DNA of 33,761 bases from an uncultured Selenomonadales bacterium (GTDB taxonomy: Bacteria; Bacillota; Negativicutes; Acidaminococcales; Acidaminococcaceae), in NCBI GenBank assembly GCA_900315805.1, contig ONAN01000019.1:1-33761 (forward strand), given 5' to 3'. Within the stretch, counting starts at the first letter, position 1, and each line of letters opens with the position of its first letter. This document shows positions 1 to 7,135 of the stretch, in pieces. The notes beneath the pieces were generated by a model. The model did not search any database, was not told the DNA's origin, and was given only the letters and a program-made list of their open reading frames with translations. Made by a program: the position numbers and the translations under genes.

Positions 1-126
1 CACAGCCAAGACATCCCTAGCATTCAGAAGCCCAAACCAGGTTGTAACAGAGTATTTCTCAAATTCAAGAGTGTAACACATGTCTTGACAACCAAGATTT
101 TGCGACGGCAATTCTTCCGGCAGGTC

Positions 127-155
127 TTTTCAACGGCGCTGATTTTGGCTACAAT
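127..155 (+). promoter_or_regulatory. Probable promoter of the CGGC-domain gene
   Basis: A TACAAT -10 box lies at 150-155, preceded by TTTTCA at 127-132 with a 17-base spacer. The -35 matches the consensus poorly, so the call rests mainly on the -10 box and on its position about 115 bases before the chosen start. Nothing else was recognised in bases 1-126. Confidence 0.4.
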
Positions 156-270
156 AGAAGAGAACGGTCTGATTTGTCGGGACCGTCCTTGCTAATTTTT
201 CAATTTGCGGAATGCCGTGCCGGTACATCGTGCCGGAAAGGCGTTCCGAATCAACAGGGAGGTTATGTTC

Positions 271-678
271 ATGTCCAAGCTGGTCGTCATCATTCAATGC
301 AATCAGTCGCTGCAGCATTGCCCGGGGTACTGGTGTACCCGTGATTTTTACCTCAAAGAGGGGTGCTTCAAGGGCTATCCGGCGGACACGCGCTACATGA
401 CCATGTCGTGCGGCGGCTGCTGCGGCCACAATATAAACGTCAAGCTGGCCCGCCTGTCGCAGCTGCTTGAACGGGAAGGCACGCCGAAGGACGACGTGAC
501 CATCCACCTGGCTTCGTGCATCGTGTCGGACAATCATCACCACGGCCCGTGCCCCTTCCGCCATCAGATGGTGACCCTCATCGGACGCTATGGCTTCACG
601 GTCCGCGCCGGTTCGCACGTTTCCAAGCATGCGCAGCAGAAACGGGATGAAAAGGTATACCGCCCCTGGGACCTGTGA
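271..678 (+). CDS. CGGC domain-containing protein, cysteine-rich, probable metal binding
   Basis: This 135-residue protein carries the diagnostic CGGCCGH motif at residues 47-53, and nine cysteines in all (10, 17, 22, 32, 47, 50, 51, 83, 94), together with a histidine cluster near residues 89-91. Proteins of the CGGC family are presumed to bind a metal; their biochemical role is not established. An upstream in-frame ATG at 205 exists, but AGGGAGG at 256-262 stands 8 bases before ATG 271, so the short form (starting MSKLVV) is preferred. There is no signal peptide, so it should be cytosolic. The cfa gene follows about 50 bases later with its own strong ribosome binding site; co-transcription is possible because no terminator lies between them. 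Confidence 0.8.
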   Translation: MSKLVVIIQCNQSLQHCPGYWCTRDFYLKEGCFKGYPADTRYMTMSCGGCCGHNINVKLARLSQLLEREGTPKDDVTIHLASCIVSDNHHHGPCPFRHQMVTLIGRYGFTVRAGSHVSKHAQQKRDEKVYRPWDL

Positions 679-728
679 GGCTGCGGCCTGACGGTTCCGT
701 ACATCGTGCTTGAATGGAGGTTTTAGCA

Positions 729-1895
729 GTGCAATTTCTGGATAATTTTCTGGTTCACTACCTGCAGCGGTTCGACAAGTATCCGTTCGAACTGGACCTG
801 CACGGGAAAAAGTACAACATCGGCGAAGGCGACCCGGTGTTCCGCGTGATCGTCCACAAGGATATTCCGAAGAGCGAGCTGCTGTCTTCGACGTCCCTGT
901 CCCTGGGCGAAGCGTATATGCGCGGCGACCTGGAAATCGAGGGGGACCTGTTCACGGTCATCCGCTGCCTGCTGGAGCAGATGAGCCAGTTCTCCCTGGA
1001 CCGCGAAAAATTCAATTACCTGCTCTATCCGTCGGAAGACAAGAAGACGCAGAAGGAAGAGGTCAGCTCCCATTACGATTTGGGCAACGACTTCTATAAG
1101 CTGTGGCTTGACCCGACGCTGAGCTATTCCTGCGCGTTCTTCAAAAAGGACACGGACACCCTGGAAGAGGCCCAGAAGAACAAGGTCCACCATATTTTGG
1201 ACAAGCTGTATCTGGGCAGGGACATGACGCTCCTCGATATCGGCTGCGGCTGGGGCTACCTGCTGATTGAGGCGGCCAAAAAGTACGGCGTCAAGGGCTT
1301 CGGCTGCACCCTGAGCCAGGAACAGTACGCCATGGGCCAGGAACGCATCAAGAAACTGGGCCTGGAAGGCCAGGTGGAGATCGCCCTCATGGACTACCGC
1401 GACCTGCCCAAGACGGGACGCCGCTTTGACCGCGTCGTGAGCGTGGGCATGCTGGAGCACGTGGGCCGTTCCCAGTACGAGATCTACATGAACGTCGTGG
1501 AAAAGGTACTGAAGAACCAGGGCCTGTTCCTGCTGCACTACATCGACGGCCGCGATGAACGCAACAGCAATCCCTGGATGCGCAAATACATTTTCCCGGG
1601 CGGCACGCTGCCGTCCCTGGCGGAAATCATCAAGCTGGCCTACCTGGGCAGCTTCCAGCTCCTCGACGTGGAAAGCCTGCGCCGTCATTACTACCGCACC
1701 CTCATGTGCTGGTATCACAATTTCGAGAAGGTGCACGCCCAGGTGGCGGCCGACCGCGGCGAAGAGTTCGCCCGCATGTGGGACCTGTACCTGTGCGGCT
1801 GCGCGGCAGCTTTCTTCATCGGCTACATCGATGTCCATCAGCTGCTCTTCACGAAGGGCACGAACAACGACCTGCCCATGACCCGCTGGTTCTGA
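729..1895 (+). CDS. cfa: Cyclopropane-fatty-acyl-phospholipid synthase
   Basis: The 388-residue product matches the Cfa family over its whole length. It transfers a methylene group from S-adenosylmethionine to cis double bonds of membrane phospholipid acyl chains, usually as cells enter stationary phase or meet acid. Visible signatures are SSHYDLGNDFY at residues 113-123, the SAM-binding loop LDIGCGWG at 169-176, and a C-terminal GCAAAF segment corresponding to the ACAGAF active-site cysteine region of the E. coli enzyme. GGAGG at 716-720 sits 8 bases before GTG 729 and would overlap the alternative ATG at 714, so the GTG start is chosen. A strong terminator follows the stop codon. Confidence 0.93.
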   Translation: MQFLDNFLVHYLQRFDKYPFELDLHGKKYNIGEGDPVFRVIVHKDIPKSELLSSTSLSLGEAYMRGDLEIEGDLFTVIRCLLEQMSQFSLDREKFNYLLYPSEDKKTQKEEVSSHYDLGNDFYKLWLDPTLSYSCAFFKKDTDTLEEAQKNKVHHILDKLYLGRDMTLLDIGCGWGYLLIEAAKKYGVKGFGCTLSQEQYAMGQERIKKLGLEGQVEIALMDYRDLPKTGRRFDRVVSVGMLEHVGRSQYEIYMNVVEKVLKNQGLFLLHYIDGRDERNSNPWMRKYIFPGGTLPSLAEIIKLAYLGSFQLLDVESLRRHYYRTLMCWYHNFEKVHAQVAADRGEEFARMWDLYLCGCAAAFFIGYIDVHQLLFTKGTNNDLPMTRWF

Positions 1896-1925
1896 TGCCT
1901 GCGGAACGAAGGTAAGATGTATCCT

Positions 1926-1954
1926 GCAGCCGGCTTTCGGGCCGGCTGCTTTTT
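1926..1954 (+). terminator. Rho-independent terminator after cfa
   Basis: A perfect 9-bp stem (GCAGCCGGC paired with GCCGGCTGC, 1926-1934 and 1941-1949) with a six-base loop is followed directly by TTTTT. It closes the first transcription unit. Confidence 0.9.
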
Positions 1955-2003
1955 GCTGTCCGGAAAATTCCCCGGCCTCTGGGAAAGTGACGGTCCGTTG
2001 GGG

Positions 2004-2009
2004 TATAAT
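2004..2009 (+). promoter_or_regulatory. -10 box upstream of uridine phosphorylase gene
   Basis: A perfect TATAAT lies 34 bases before the chosen udp start and just after the cfa terminator. No convincing -35 hexamer was found at the right distance. Confidence 0.55.
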
Positions 2010-2043
2010 AAGGACAAGTAGGAAAAGAACTGAGGGACTCCGA

Positions 2044-2853
2044 ATGATGCAGAAAAATTACGCGCAGCCCGGCGAGGTCATGTACCACACGGGATTGACG
2101 AAAGAGATGCTCGAAGGGGCGGAATACGCCCTCGTGCCCGGCGATCCGGGCCGTGTGGAAGGCCTGGCGAAGGCCTTGGACCCGGACGCGAAGTTCGTGA
2201 CATCGCACCGGGAATTCACGTCGTGGCTGGCCCGCCTCCAGGGACGGCCGGTGCTGGTCATGTCGACGGGCATGGGCGGCCCGTGCATCACCTTCACGGT
2301 GGAAGAATTGGCGCGGCTGGGCGTCAGGACCTTCATCCGCGTGGGGACGACGGGTTCCCTGCGGGAAGACCTGAACCTGGGCGACGTGGTCATCAGCAAG
2401 GCCGCCGTGCGCATGGACGGCGCGTCCCGCGCCTATGCGCCCATTGAATATCCGGCCGTGCCGGATCTGGACGTGACCCTGGCCCTGCGCCAGGCGGCGG
2501 AAGAACTGCAGGTGCCCTTCCAGCTGGGCGTGACCGTGACGACGGACAGCTTCTGGCCCGGCCAGGAACGGTACGACAGCTTCGGCGGCTACGTGGTGCG
2601 CCGCCTGCAGGGTTCCTTAAAGGAATGGCAGACCCTGGGCTGCAGCAACTACGAGATGGAGGCGGCCACGCTCTTCACCCTGACCAGCGTCCTCGGCCTG
2701 CGGGCCGGGGCGATCTGCGGCGTCGTGGCCAAACGCACGGACAGCGAGTCCGTGGCACCGCCCGATGTCTACCGCACGGCGGAAAAGCGTTTCCAGGTCG
2801 TGGCCAGACGGGCCTTGGAACTGCTTATGGCCCGGGACGGCGCGGCGCGCTGA
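2044..2853 (+). CDS. udp: Uridine phosphorylase
   Basis: The 269-residue protein aligns by eye with E. coli Udp from end to end: VPGDPGRVE phosphate-binding start, SHREFTSW, TGMGGPCITFTVEEL, RVGTTGSL, DSFWPGQERYDS and the ribose/uracil-binding NYEMEAATLF. It cleaves uridine (and often deoxyuridine) with phosphate to uracil and (deoxy)ribose-1-phosphate in the cytosol. An in-frame upstream extension exists, but GAGGGA at 2032-2037 is correctly spaced for ATG 2044 (or the next codon, 2047). The next gene encodes phosphopentomutase, which converts the sugar-1-phosphate product to the 5-phosphate, so the pair forms a salvage route. Confidence 0.93.
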   Translation: MMQKNYAQPGEVMYHTGLTKEMLEGAEYALVPGDPGRVEGLAKALDPDAKFVTSHREFTSWLARLQGRPVLVMSTGMGGPCITFTVEELARLGVRTFIRVGTTGSLREDLNLGDVVISKAAVRMDGASRAYAPIEYPAVPDLDVTLALRQAAEELQVPFQLGVTVTTDSFWPGQERYDSFGGYVVRRLQGSLKEWQTLGCSNYEMEAATLFTLTSVLGLRAGAICGVVAKRTDSESVAPPDVYRTAEKRFQVVARRALELLMARDGAAR

Positions 2854-2935
2854 ATTCAGACTTAGGACACAAACCGCGGCCCGGATTGCGGTACAATGAA
2901 AGTGCAGCAACCGGATAAGAGAACTGGAGAAAGGT

Positions 2936-4207
2936 GTGACAAAACACATGGCGAGAGTCATCATCACGTTATTGGATTCCTTCGGCATCGGCTATGCCCA
3001 CGATGCGGAGGCTTTCGGCGACAAAGGCGCCGACACGCTGGGGCATATTGCGGACTGGATGGCGGCGAACCGCAAACAGGCGGACGGCAAGCCGCAGTAC
3101 CTGGCCCTGCCGCATCTGGCGGCCCTGGGCCTGGAAAAGGCCCATGAACTGAGCACGGGGAAGGCCCTGGTGCATCCCCTGTCCGGCGAACCGGTCCAGG
3201 CGGACCCGCTGGACGGCGGCCGCGTCAAGGCCGCCTACACGTGCGCTGAGGAAATCAGCAAAGGCAAGGACACCCTGAGCGGCCACTGGGAAATCGCCGG
3301 CGTGCCCGTGCGGTTCAACTGGGGGTATTTTCCCGACAAGCCGAAATGCTTCCCCCAGGAACTGATGGACGCCCTCGTGAAGGAAGGAAACCTGCCCGGC
3401 GTGCTCGGGGAAAAACACGCCAGCGGCACCGTGATCATCCAGGAACTGGGCGAGGAACACATGAAGACGGGCAAGCCCATCGTCTATACATCGGCGGACA
3501 GCGTCCTGCAGATCGCCTGCCACGAAGAAACCTTCGGCCTGGAGCGGCTCTACGACTTGTGCCGCCTGGCCTATAAGCTGGTGCAGCCCTACAAGATCGC
3601 CCGCGTCATCGCCCGTCCCTTCGTAGGAACGAAGGCCGGGAACTTCGAACGCGTGGCGGCCCACCGGCACGATTTCGCCGTGCCGGCCCACGAACCGACC
3701 CTGCTGGATAACATGGTGAAGGCCGGCGGCCAGGTCTATGCCATCGGCAAAATCGCCGACATCTTCGCCCACCGGGGCATTTCGAAACATTACCCCGCAG
3801 CGGGCCTGGACCATATCTTCGACGCCACGGTGCAGGCTGTCAAGGACGCACCGGACAACACGCTGGTCTTCAGCAATTTCGTCGATTTCGATTCCAGTTT
3901 CGGTCATCGCCGCGACTCCCTGGGCTACGGCGAGGGACTGGAAATGTATGACCGCCGCCTGCCGGAGCTGCTGGCCCTGCTGCAGCCCGACGATGTGCTG
4001 CTGGTGACGGCGGACCACGGCTGCGATCCGACCTGGAAGGGCACGGACCACACGCGCGAAAAGATTCCCGTCCTGTTCTATGGCGGGAACGTCAAAGCCC
4101 AGCGGCTGGAACCGTTCCATACGTTCTCCGACATCGGCCAGACCCTGGCCTCCTACCTGAAGCTGGATCCGTTGGGGAACGGAAAGGCCGTGGATATCTG
4201 GAGGTGA
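2936..4207 (+). CDS. deoB: Phosphopentomutase
   Basis: The product (423 residues from the GTG start) interconverts ribose- or deoxyribose-1-phosphate and the 5-phosphate, a manganese-dependent cytosolic step of nucleoside catabolism. Family signatures are LLDSFGIG near the N-terminus, [63 protein letters not shown] and [18 protein letters not shown], matching the longer enterobacterial type of DeoB. GTG 2936 stands six bases after GGAG (2926-2929); ATG 2948 is an alternative four codons in. A TACAAT box at 2892-2897 may give it its own promoter, and read-through from udp is also possible. Its last codons contain the ribosome binding site of the next gene. Confidence 0.95.
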   Translation: MTKHMARVIITLLDSFGIGYAHDAEAFGDKGADTLGHIADWMAANRKQADGKPQYLALPHLAALGLEKAHELSTGKALVHPLSGEPVQADPLDGGRVKAAYTCAEEISKGKDTLSGHWEIAGVPVRFNWGYFPDKPKCFPQELMDALVKEGNLPGVLGEKHASGTVIIQELGEEHMKTGKPIVYTSADSVLQIACHEETFGLERLYDLCRLAYKLVQPYKIARVIARPFVGTKAGNFERVAAHRHDFAVPAHEPTLLDNMVKAGGQVYAIGKIADIFAHRGISKHYPAAGLDHIFDATVQAVKDAPDNTLVFSNFVDFDSSFGHRRDSLGYGEGLEMYDRRLPELLALLQPDDVLLVTADHGCDPTWKGTDHTREKIPVLFYGGNVKAQRLEPFHTFSDIGQTLASYLKLDPLGNGKAVDIWR

Positions 4208-4212
4208 TTTCC

Positions 4213-4818
4213 ATGAAACAGTTTTCCCTGACGAAAATCCTGTGCCTGATGGCCGTCCTGTTCGGCCTCCTCGGCGTCCTGCCGGCCGGCCTGGCGGACG
4301 GGACTCTTGGGACTGCGAAGGCCTATGCCTTCGAACAGAAACCGGCCGAGTTCGTCATCCTCGACCAGTCGGGCCGCGTGACCCGGAGCGACGTGGCCGG
4401 CTTCACGACCATGGTGAAGATGGACTACAACCGCCCCCGCTACAACCTGCAGATCAACAGCGAAAAGGGCATGACGGCCGTGGAAAACATGTTCCGGAAA
4501 ATCGCCCAGCCCGACAAGGAAATGGTGGCCGCAGCCGCCAAGGAAGCCGGCACGCCTGTCCTGGTCGTGCTCGTTGTGAAGCGCATGGAAACGTGGCGCA
4601 TCAATTACGCTCCCCTGTGGTGGGATGATGACACTGCCGTCCACACCTATGCCTATGCCGACATTTATGCCTACAACGCTGACGGCGACAAATACATCGC
4701 CCGCCATATCCGCAAAAACGAGATCCGGGAAGAAGGCATGGAGGAAGACCCCTACGAAACCATCAAGTACGGTCTGGGCAACGCCCTGAACCGCATGGAA
4801 GGCAAACCGCAGATCTGA
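4213..4818 (+). CDS. Secreted protein of unknown function
   Basis: The 201-residue product starts with a clear signal peptide: basic MKQFSLTK, a hydrophobic stretch at about residues 9-28, and a probable Ala-X-Ala cleavage site (AYA) near residue 39. The mature part is mixed alpha/beta in character with a repetitive tyrosine/alanine stretch (HTYAYADIYAYNADG) and an acidic end; no catalytic motif is recognised. ATG 4213 is preferred because GGAGGTGA (4200-4207, overlapping the deoB stop) is ideally spaced for it. Tight coupling to deoB and a 22-base gap to the HAD phosphatase suggest one operon, but the link to nucleoside metabolism is only positional. The call is limited to an exported hypothetical protein. 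Confidence 0.75.
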   Translation: MKQFSLTKILCLMAVLFGLLGVLPAGLADGTLGTAKAYAFEQKPAEFVILDQSGRVTRSDVAGFTTMVKMDYNRPRYNLQINSEKGMTAVENMFRKIAQPDKEMVAAAAKEAGTPVLVVLVVKRMETWRINYAPLWWDDDTAVHTYAYADIYAYNADGDKYIARHIRKNEIREEGMEEDPYETIKYGLGNALNRMEGKPQI

Positions 4819-4840
4819 GTTGCCCGAAAAGGAGAGGCAG

Positions 4841-5566
4841 ATGCTGAAAAACAAGAAGGTACTGTTATTTGACGTGGACGGCACGCTGATCGAGTCCGTC
4901 GGCGTCTGGAACCAGGTAGACCAGGAACTGATCCGCCGGCTGGGCGGCACGCCGCCGGAAGAGCATGCCGTGCAGCTGCAGCGCGACGCCAAACTGCGGG
5001 AATTTGCCGGCGAGGCGGATGCCTACATCGCGTATTGCCGGTTTCTGGGCCGGCAGTGCGGCAGCGCCATGTCACCGGAAGATATCCACACGCTGCGCTA
5101 CGACATCGCCCAGGATTTCCTCATCCACAAGGTGGACTACAAACCCCGCGCCGAAGAGGCCCTGCGCCTGTTCAAGGAACACGGGTTCCACATGGCCATT
5201 GCCACGACGACGCGGCGCAAGAACCTCGAAGTCTACTGCACCCTGAACCCCAACATCCGTTCCAAAGCGCCGTTCCCGGAGTATTTCGACCCCATCTACA
5301 GCCGCGAAGACGTGCGGGAAATCAAGCCGAACCCCGAAGTCTACCTGAAGGTGATGCACCATTTCGGCGTGGAGCCCGCGGCCTGCCTCGTCTTCGAGGA
5401 TTCCCTCATCGGCATCGAGGCGGCGCACCGGGCGGGCATGGAAGCCGTTGCCATGTACGATCCCTATTCCGACGGCGAACGGGAAGACATCAACCGGCTG
5501 GCGGCCTACACCTTTGCCGATTACGGCGCCCTCCTGGCGGCAGCCCGCCGGGAACTGGGAGACTGA
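4841..5566 (+). CDS. HAD-superfamily hydrolase, beta-phosphoglucomutase/phosphatase-like
   Basis: The 241-residue protein has the four HAD motifs: DVDGT with nucleophile Asp11 and Asp13, a Thr in ATTTRR (motif II), Lys in KPNPEVY (motif III) and FEDSLIGIEAAHRAGM (motif IV). An alpha-helical cap lies between motifs I and II. Such enzymes dephosphorylate small phosphorylated metabolites or isomerise sugar phosphates; the substrate cannot be read from sequence. GGAGAGG at 4831-4837 selects ATG 4841 over an upstream TTG at 4820. It follows the secreted-protein gene closely and is probably the last gene of the deoB operon. Confidence 0.85.
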   Translation: MLKNKKVLLFDVDGTLIESVGVWNQVDQELIRRLGGTPPEEHAVQLQRDAKLREFAGEADAYIAYCRFLGRQCGSAMSPEDIHTLRYDIAQDFLIHKVDYKPRAEEALRLFKEHGFHMAIATTTRRKNLEVYCTLNPNIRSKAPFPEYFDPIYSREDVREIKPNPEVYLKVMHHFGVEPAACLVFEDSLIGIEAAHRAGMEAVAMYDPYSDGEREDINRLAAYTFADYGALLAAARRELGD

Positions 5567-5613
5567 CGCGGCCGTTATGCACCGCGCGTATCGGCAGCTA
5601 TACGTTATAAGTA

Positions 5614-5643
5614 TTGGCATCGTGACACCATTCACGCTAAGAT
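5614..5643 (+). promoter_or_regulatory. Promoter of lipoprotein flavodoxin gene with inverted repeat in spacer
   Basis: TTGGCA (5614-5619) and TAAGAT (5638-5643) are separated by 18 bases. The spacer contains the inverted repeat CGTGA-N6-TCACG (5621-5636), a plausible operator. The gene starts 22 bases after the -10 box. Confidence 0.55.
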
Positions 5644-5665
5644 GTAGTCAGAGGAGGTTTTGAAA

Positions 5666-6307
5666 ATGGACTTCAAGAAATTTCGTAAAATCGCAGGCCT
5701 CGCATTGCTGACGGGCCTGATGATGGTGACGGCTGCCTGCGGCAGCGCCGAACCGAAAAAGGCCGCAGCCCCGGCTCCGGCCCAGAAGACCGAACAGGCC
5801 GCAGCTCCGGCGGCAGGCAAGGGCGACGTGCTCGTCGTCTACTACTCCGCATCGGGCAACACGAAACGCGTCGCCGGCGATATCGCCAAAGCGACGGGCG
5901 GCACCCTGTTCGAAATTCAGCCTGATCCGGCCTATACGGACGCGGATCTGGATTACCGCGACAAGGGCAGCCGTGTCAGCAAGGAACACGACAACGCGTC
6001 CCTGCGCGCCATGAAGCTGAAGAAGGCCGTGCCGGACAACTTCAAGAACTACAAGACCGTCTTCATCGGCTACCCGATCTGGTGGGGCATTGCAGCCTGG
6101 CCGACGGACGCCTTCGTCAAGGCCAATGACTTTACGGGCAAAACGGTCATTCCGTTCTGCACCTCCGTCAGTTCCGGACTCGGCGATTCTGCCAACCTGC
6201 TGAAGAAGGAAGCCAAAGGCGGCAGCTGGCAGGAAGGCGAACGCTTCTCGAGCGGCGCTTCCGCGAAGGAAGTCACCGACTGGGTCAAGACGTTGAAACT
6301 GAACTGA
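5666..6307 (+). CDS. Flavodoxin-domain lipoprotein
   Basis: The 213-residue product begins with a lipoprotein signal peptide: basic MDFKKFRK, a hydrophobic core, and lipobox VTAAC with the cysteine near residue 25. An Ala/Pro/Lys linker of about 30 residues follows, then a flavodoxin fold with FMN phosphate loop SASGNTKR and the conserved GYPIWWGIAAWP segment. It should therefore be an electron carrier or FMN protein tethered outside the cytoplasmic membrane. GGAGG at 5653-5657 stands 8 bases before ATG 5666. The next gene is a close paralogue without the signal and linker. A strong terminator follows, so the two are separate transcription units. The redox partner is unknown. Confidence 0.88.
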   Translation: MDFKKFRKIAGLALLTGLMMVTAACGSAEPKKAAAPAPAQKTEQAAAPAAGKGDVLVVYYSASGNTKRVAGDIAKATGGTLFEIQPDPAYTDADLDYRDKGSRVSKEHDNASLRAMKLKKAVPDNFKNYKTVFIGYPIWWGIAAWPTDAFVKANDFTGKTVIPFCTSVSSGLGDSANLLKKEAKGGSWQEGERFSSGASAKEVTDWVKTLKLN

Positions 6308-6314
6308 ACCCTGC

Positions 6315-6347
6315 ATCTCCCGGGAACCAAGGCCCGGGAGATTTTTT
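6315..6347 (+). terminator. Rho-independent terminator after lipoprotein flavodoxin
   Basis: A perfect 10-bp stem (ATCTCCCGGG with CCCGGGAGAT) encloses an 8-base loop and runs into TTTTTT. Confidence 0.92.
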
Positions 6348-6384
6348 ATGGGCCGGCGGCATGGCATTCGCGCCGCCGGGAGCG

Positions 6385-6390
6385 TATAAT
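6385..6390 (+). promoter_or_regulatory. -10 box of cytosolic flavodoxin gene
   Basis: A perfect TATAAT lies 50 bases before ATG 6441, just after the preceding terminator. The matching -35 region (around 6362-6367, TGGCAT) is weak. Confidence 0.5.
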
Positions 6391-6440
6391 GGAAGAGGAG
6401 CAGCGGCATGCCGCTGCCGCAAGTCAGAGGAGGTTGTATC

Positions 6441-6920
6441 ATGAAGAATGCATTGGTTGCTTATTATTCTGCTTCGGGCTGCACCCGCCGCATTGCCGAA
6501 GCGATTGCCAAAGCCGTGGACGGCACGGTGTTTGAAATTGCCCCGGCCCAGGTCTACACGGACGCGGACCTGAACTACCGCGACCCGGCCAGCCGTGTCT
6601 GCAAGGAACACGACGATGTCAAGCTGCGCAGCGTGGCCCTCAAGACCGTGACGCCCGCTGATTTCGACAAGTATGAGAAAGTCTTCGTCTGCTACCCGAT
6701 TTGGTGGGGCATCGCGGCCTGGCCGGTAGATACCTTCGTCAAGGGCAACGACTTTACGGGCAAGACGGTCCTTCCCGTGGCGACATCCGCTGCTTCGCCG
6801 CTGGCCAAGAGCGGGGAACTGCTGAAGGCAATGGCTAAAGGCGGCGACTGGAAGGCCGGCATCCGTTTCGCCAGTGGTGCTTCGGACAAGGAAGTGGCCG
6901 ACTGGGCGAAGAAGGCATAA
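6441..6920 (+). CDS. Flavodoxin (cytosolic paralogue)
   Basis: This 159-residue flavodoxin is strongly similar to the lipoprotein domain just upstream: YYSASG, YTDADLNYRD, CYPIWWGIAAWP, NDFTGKTVLP and the C-terminal FASGASDKEVADW all recur. It starts directly with the first beta strand and has no export signal. Its phosphate-loop sequence is SASGCTRR, where the paralogue has SASGNTKR, and it has two further cysteines (VCKEHDD and FVCYP). GGAGG at 6429-6433 places the start at ATG 6441; the stretch GTCAGAGGAGGTT before the start is shared with the upstream gene, supporting tandem duplication. The likely role is FMN-dependent electron transfer or quinone/nitro reduction. Confidence 0.88.
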   Translation: MKNALVAYYSASGCTRRIAEAIAKAVDGTVFEIAPAQVYTDADLNYRDPASRVCKEHDDVKLRSVALKTVTPADFDKYEKVFVCYPIWWGIAAWPVDTFVKGNDFTGKTVLPVATSAASPLAKSGELLKAMAKGGDWKAGIRFASGASDKEVADWAKKA

Positions 6921-7048
6921 AAAGATAATTGAAAACCGGCCAGAGGAACTGCTATACGCTCCCTCAGGACCGTTCCGGACCATTCCGTAAAATATATTGT
7001 ATACACGCACTATTCCGGCTCCGGACCCATATCGGACGGGTAAAAATA

Positions 7049-7057
7049 TGTTATAAT
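7049..7057 (+). promoter_or_regulatory. Extended -10 promoter of the symporter gene
   Basis: TGTTATAAT gives a perfect -10 hexamer (7052-7057) with a TGn extension and no good -35. A second weak possibility lies upstream (TTGAAA 6929-6934, TATACG 6953-6958). Bases 6921-7048 also contain short repeated CCGGAC units of unknown meaning. Confidence 0.55.
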
Positions 7058-7072
7058 GTAGTCAAATTTTAC

Positions 7073-7100
7073 AGGCTCCTGGATTGACAGGAGCCTTTGT
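7073..7100 (+). promoter_or_regulatory. Leader hairpin upstream of symporter gene
   Basis: An 8-bp perfect stem (AGGCTCCT with AGGAGCCT) with an 8-base loop lies between the promoter and the ribosome binding site and is followed by TTGTT. It could act as an attenuator; the weak T-tract argues against efficient termination. Confidence 0.45.
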
Positions 7101-7135
7101 TCTGCATGTTACAAGTGGTTCAGAGGGGGTTCATC

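Noticed and set aside
85-113. TTGACA at 85-90 as a promoter
   Set aside because: No acceptable -10 box at 15-19 bases; the later TACAAT at 150 fits better.
205-270. N-terminal extension of the CGGC protein from ATG 205
   Set aside because: The extension lacks a ribosome binding site, while AGGGAGG is ideally placed for ATG 271.
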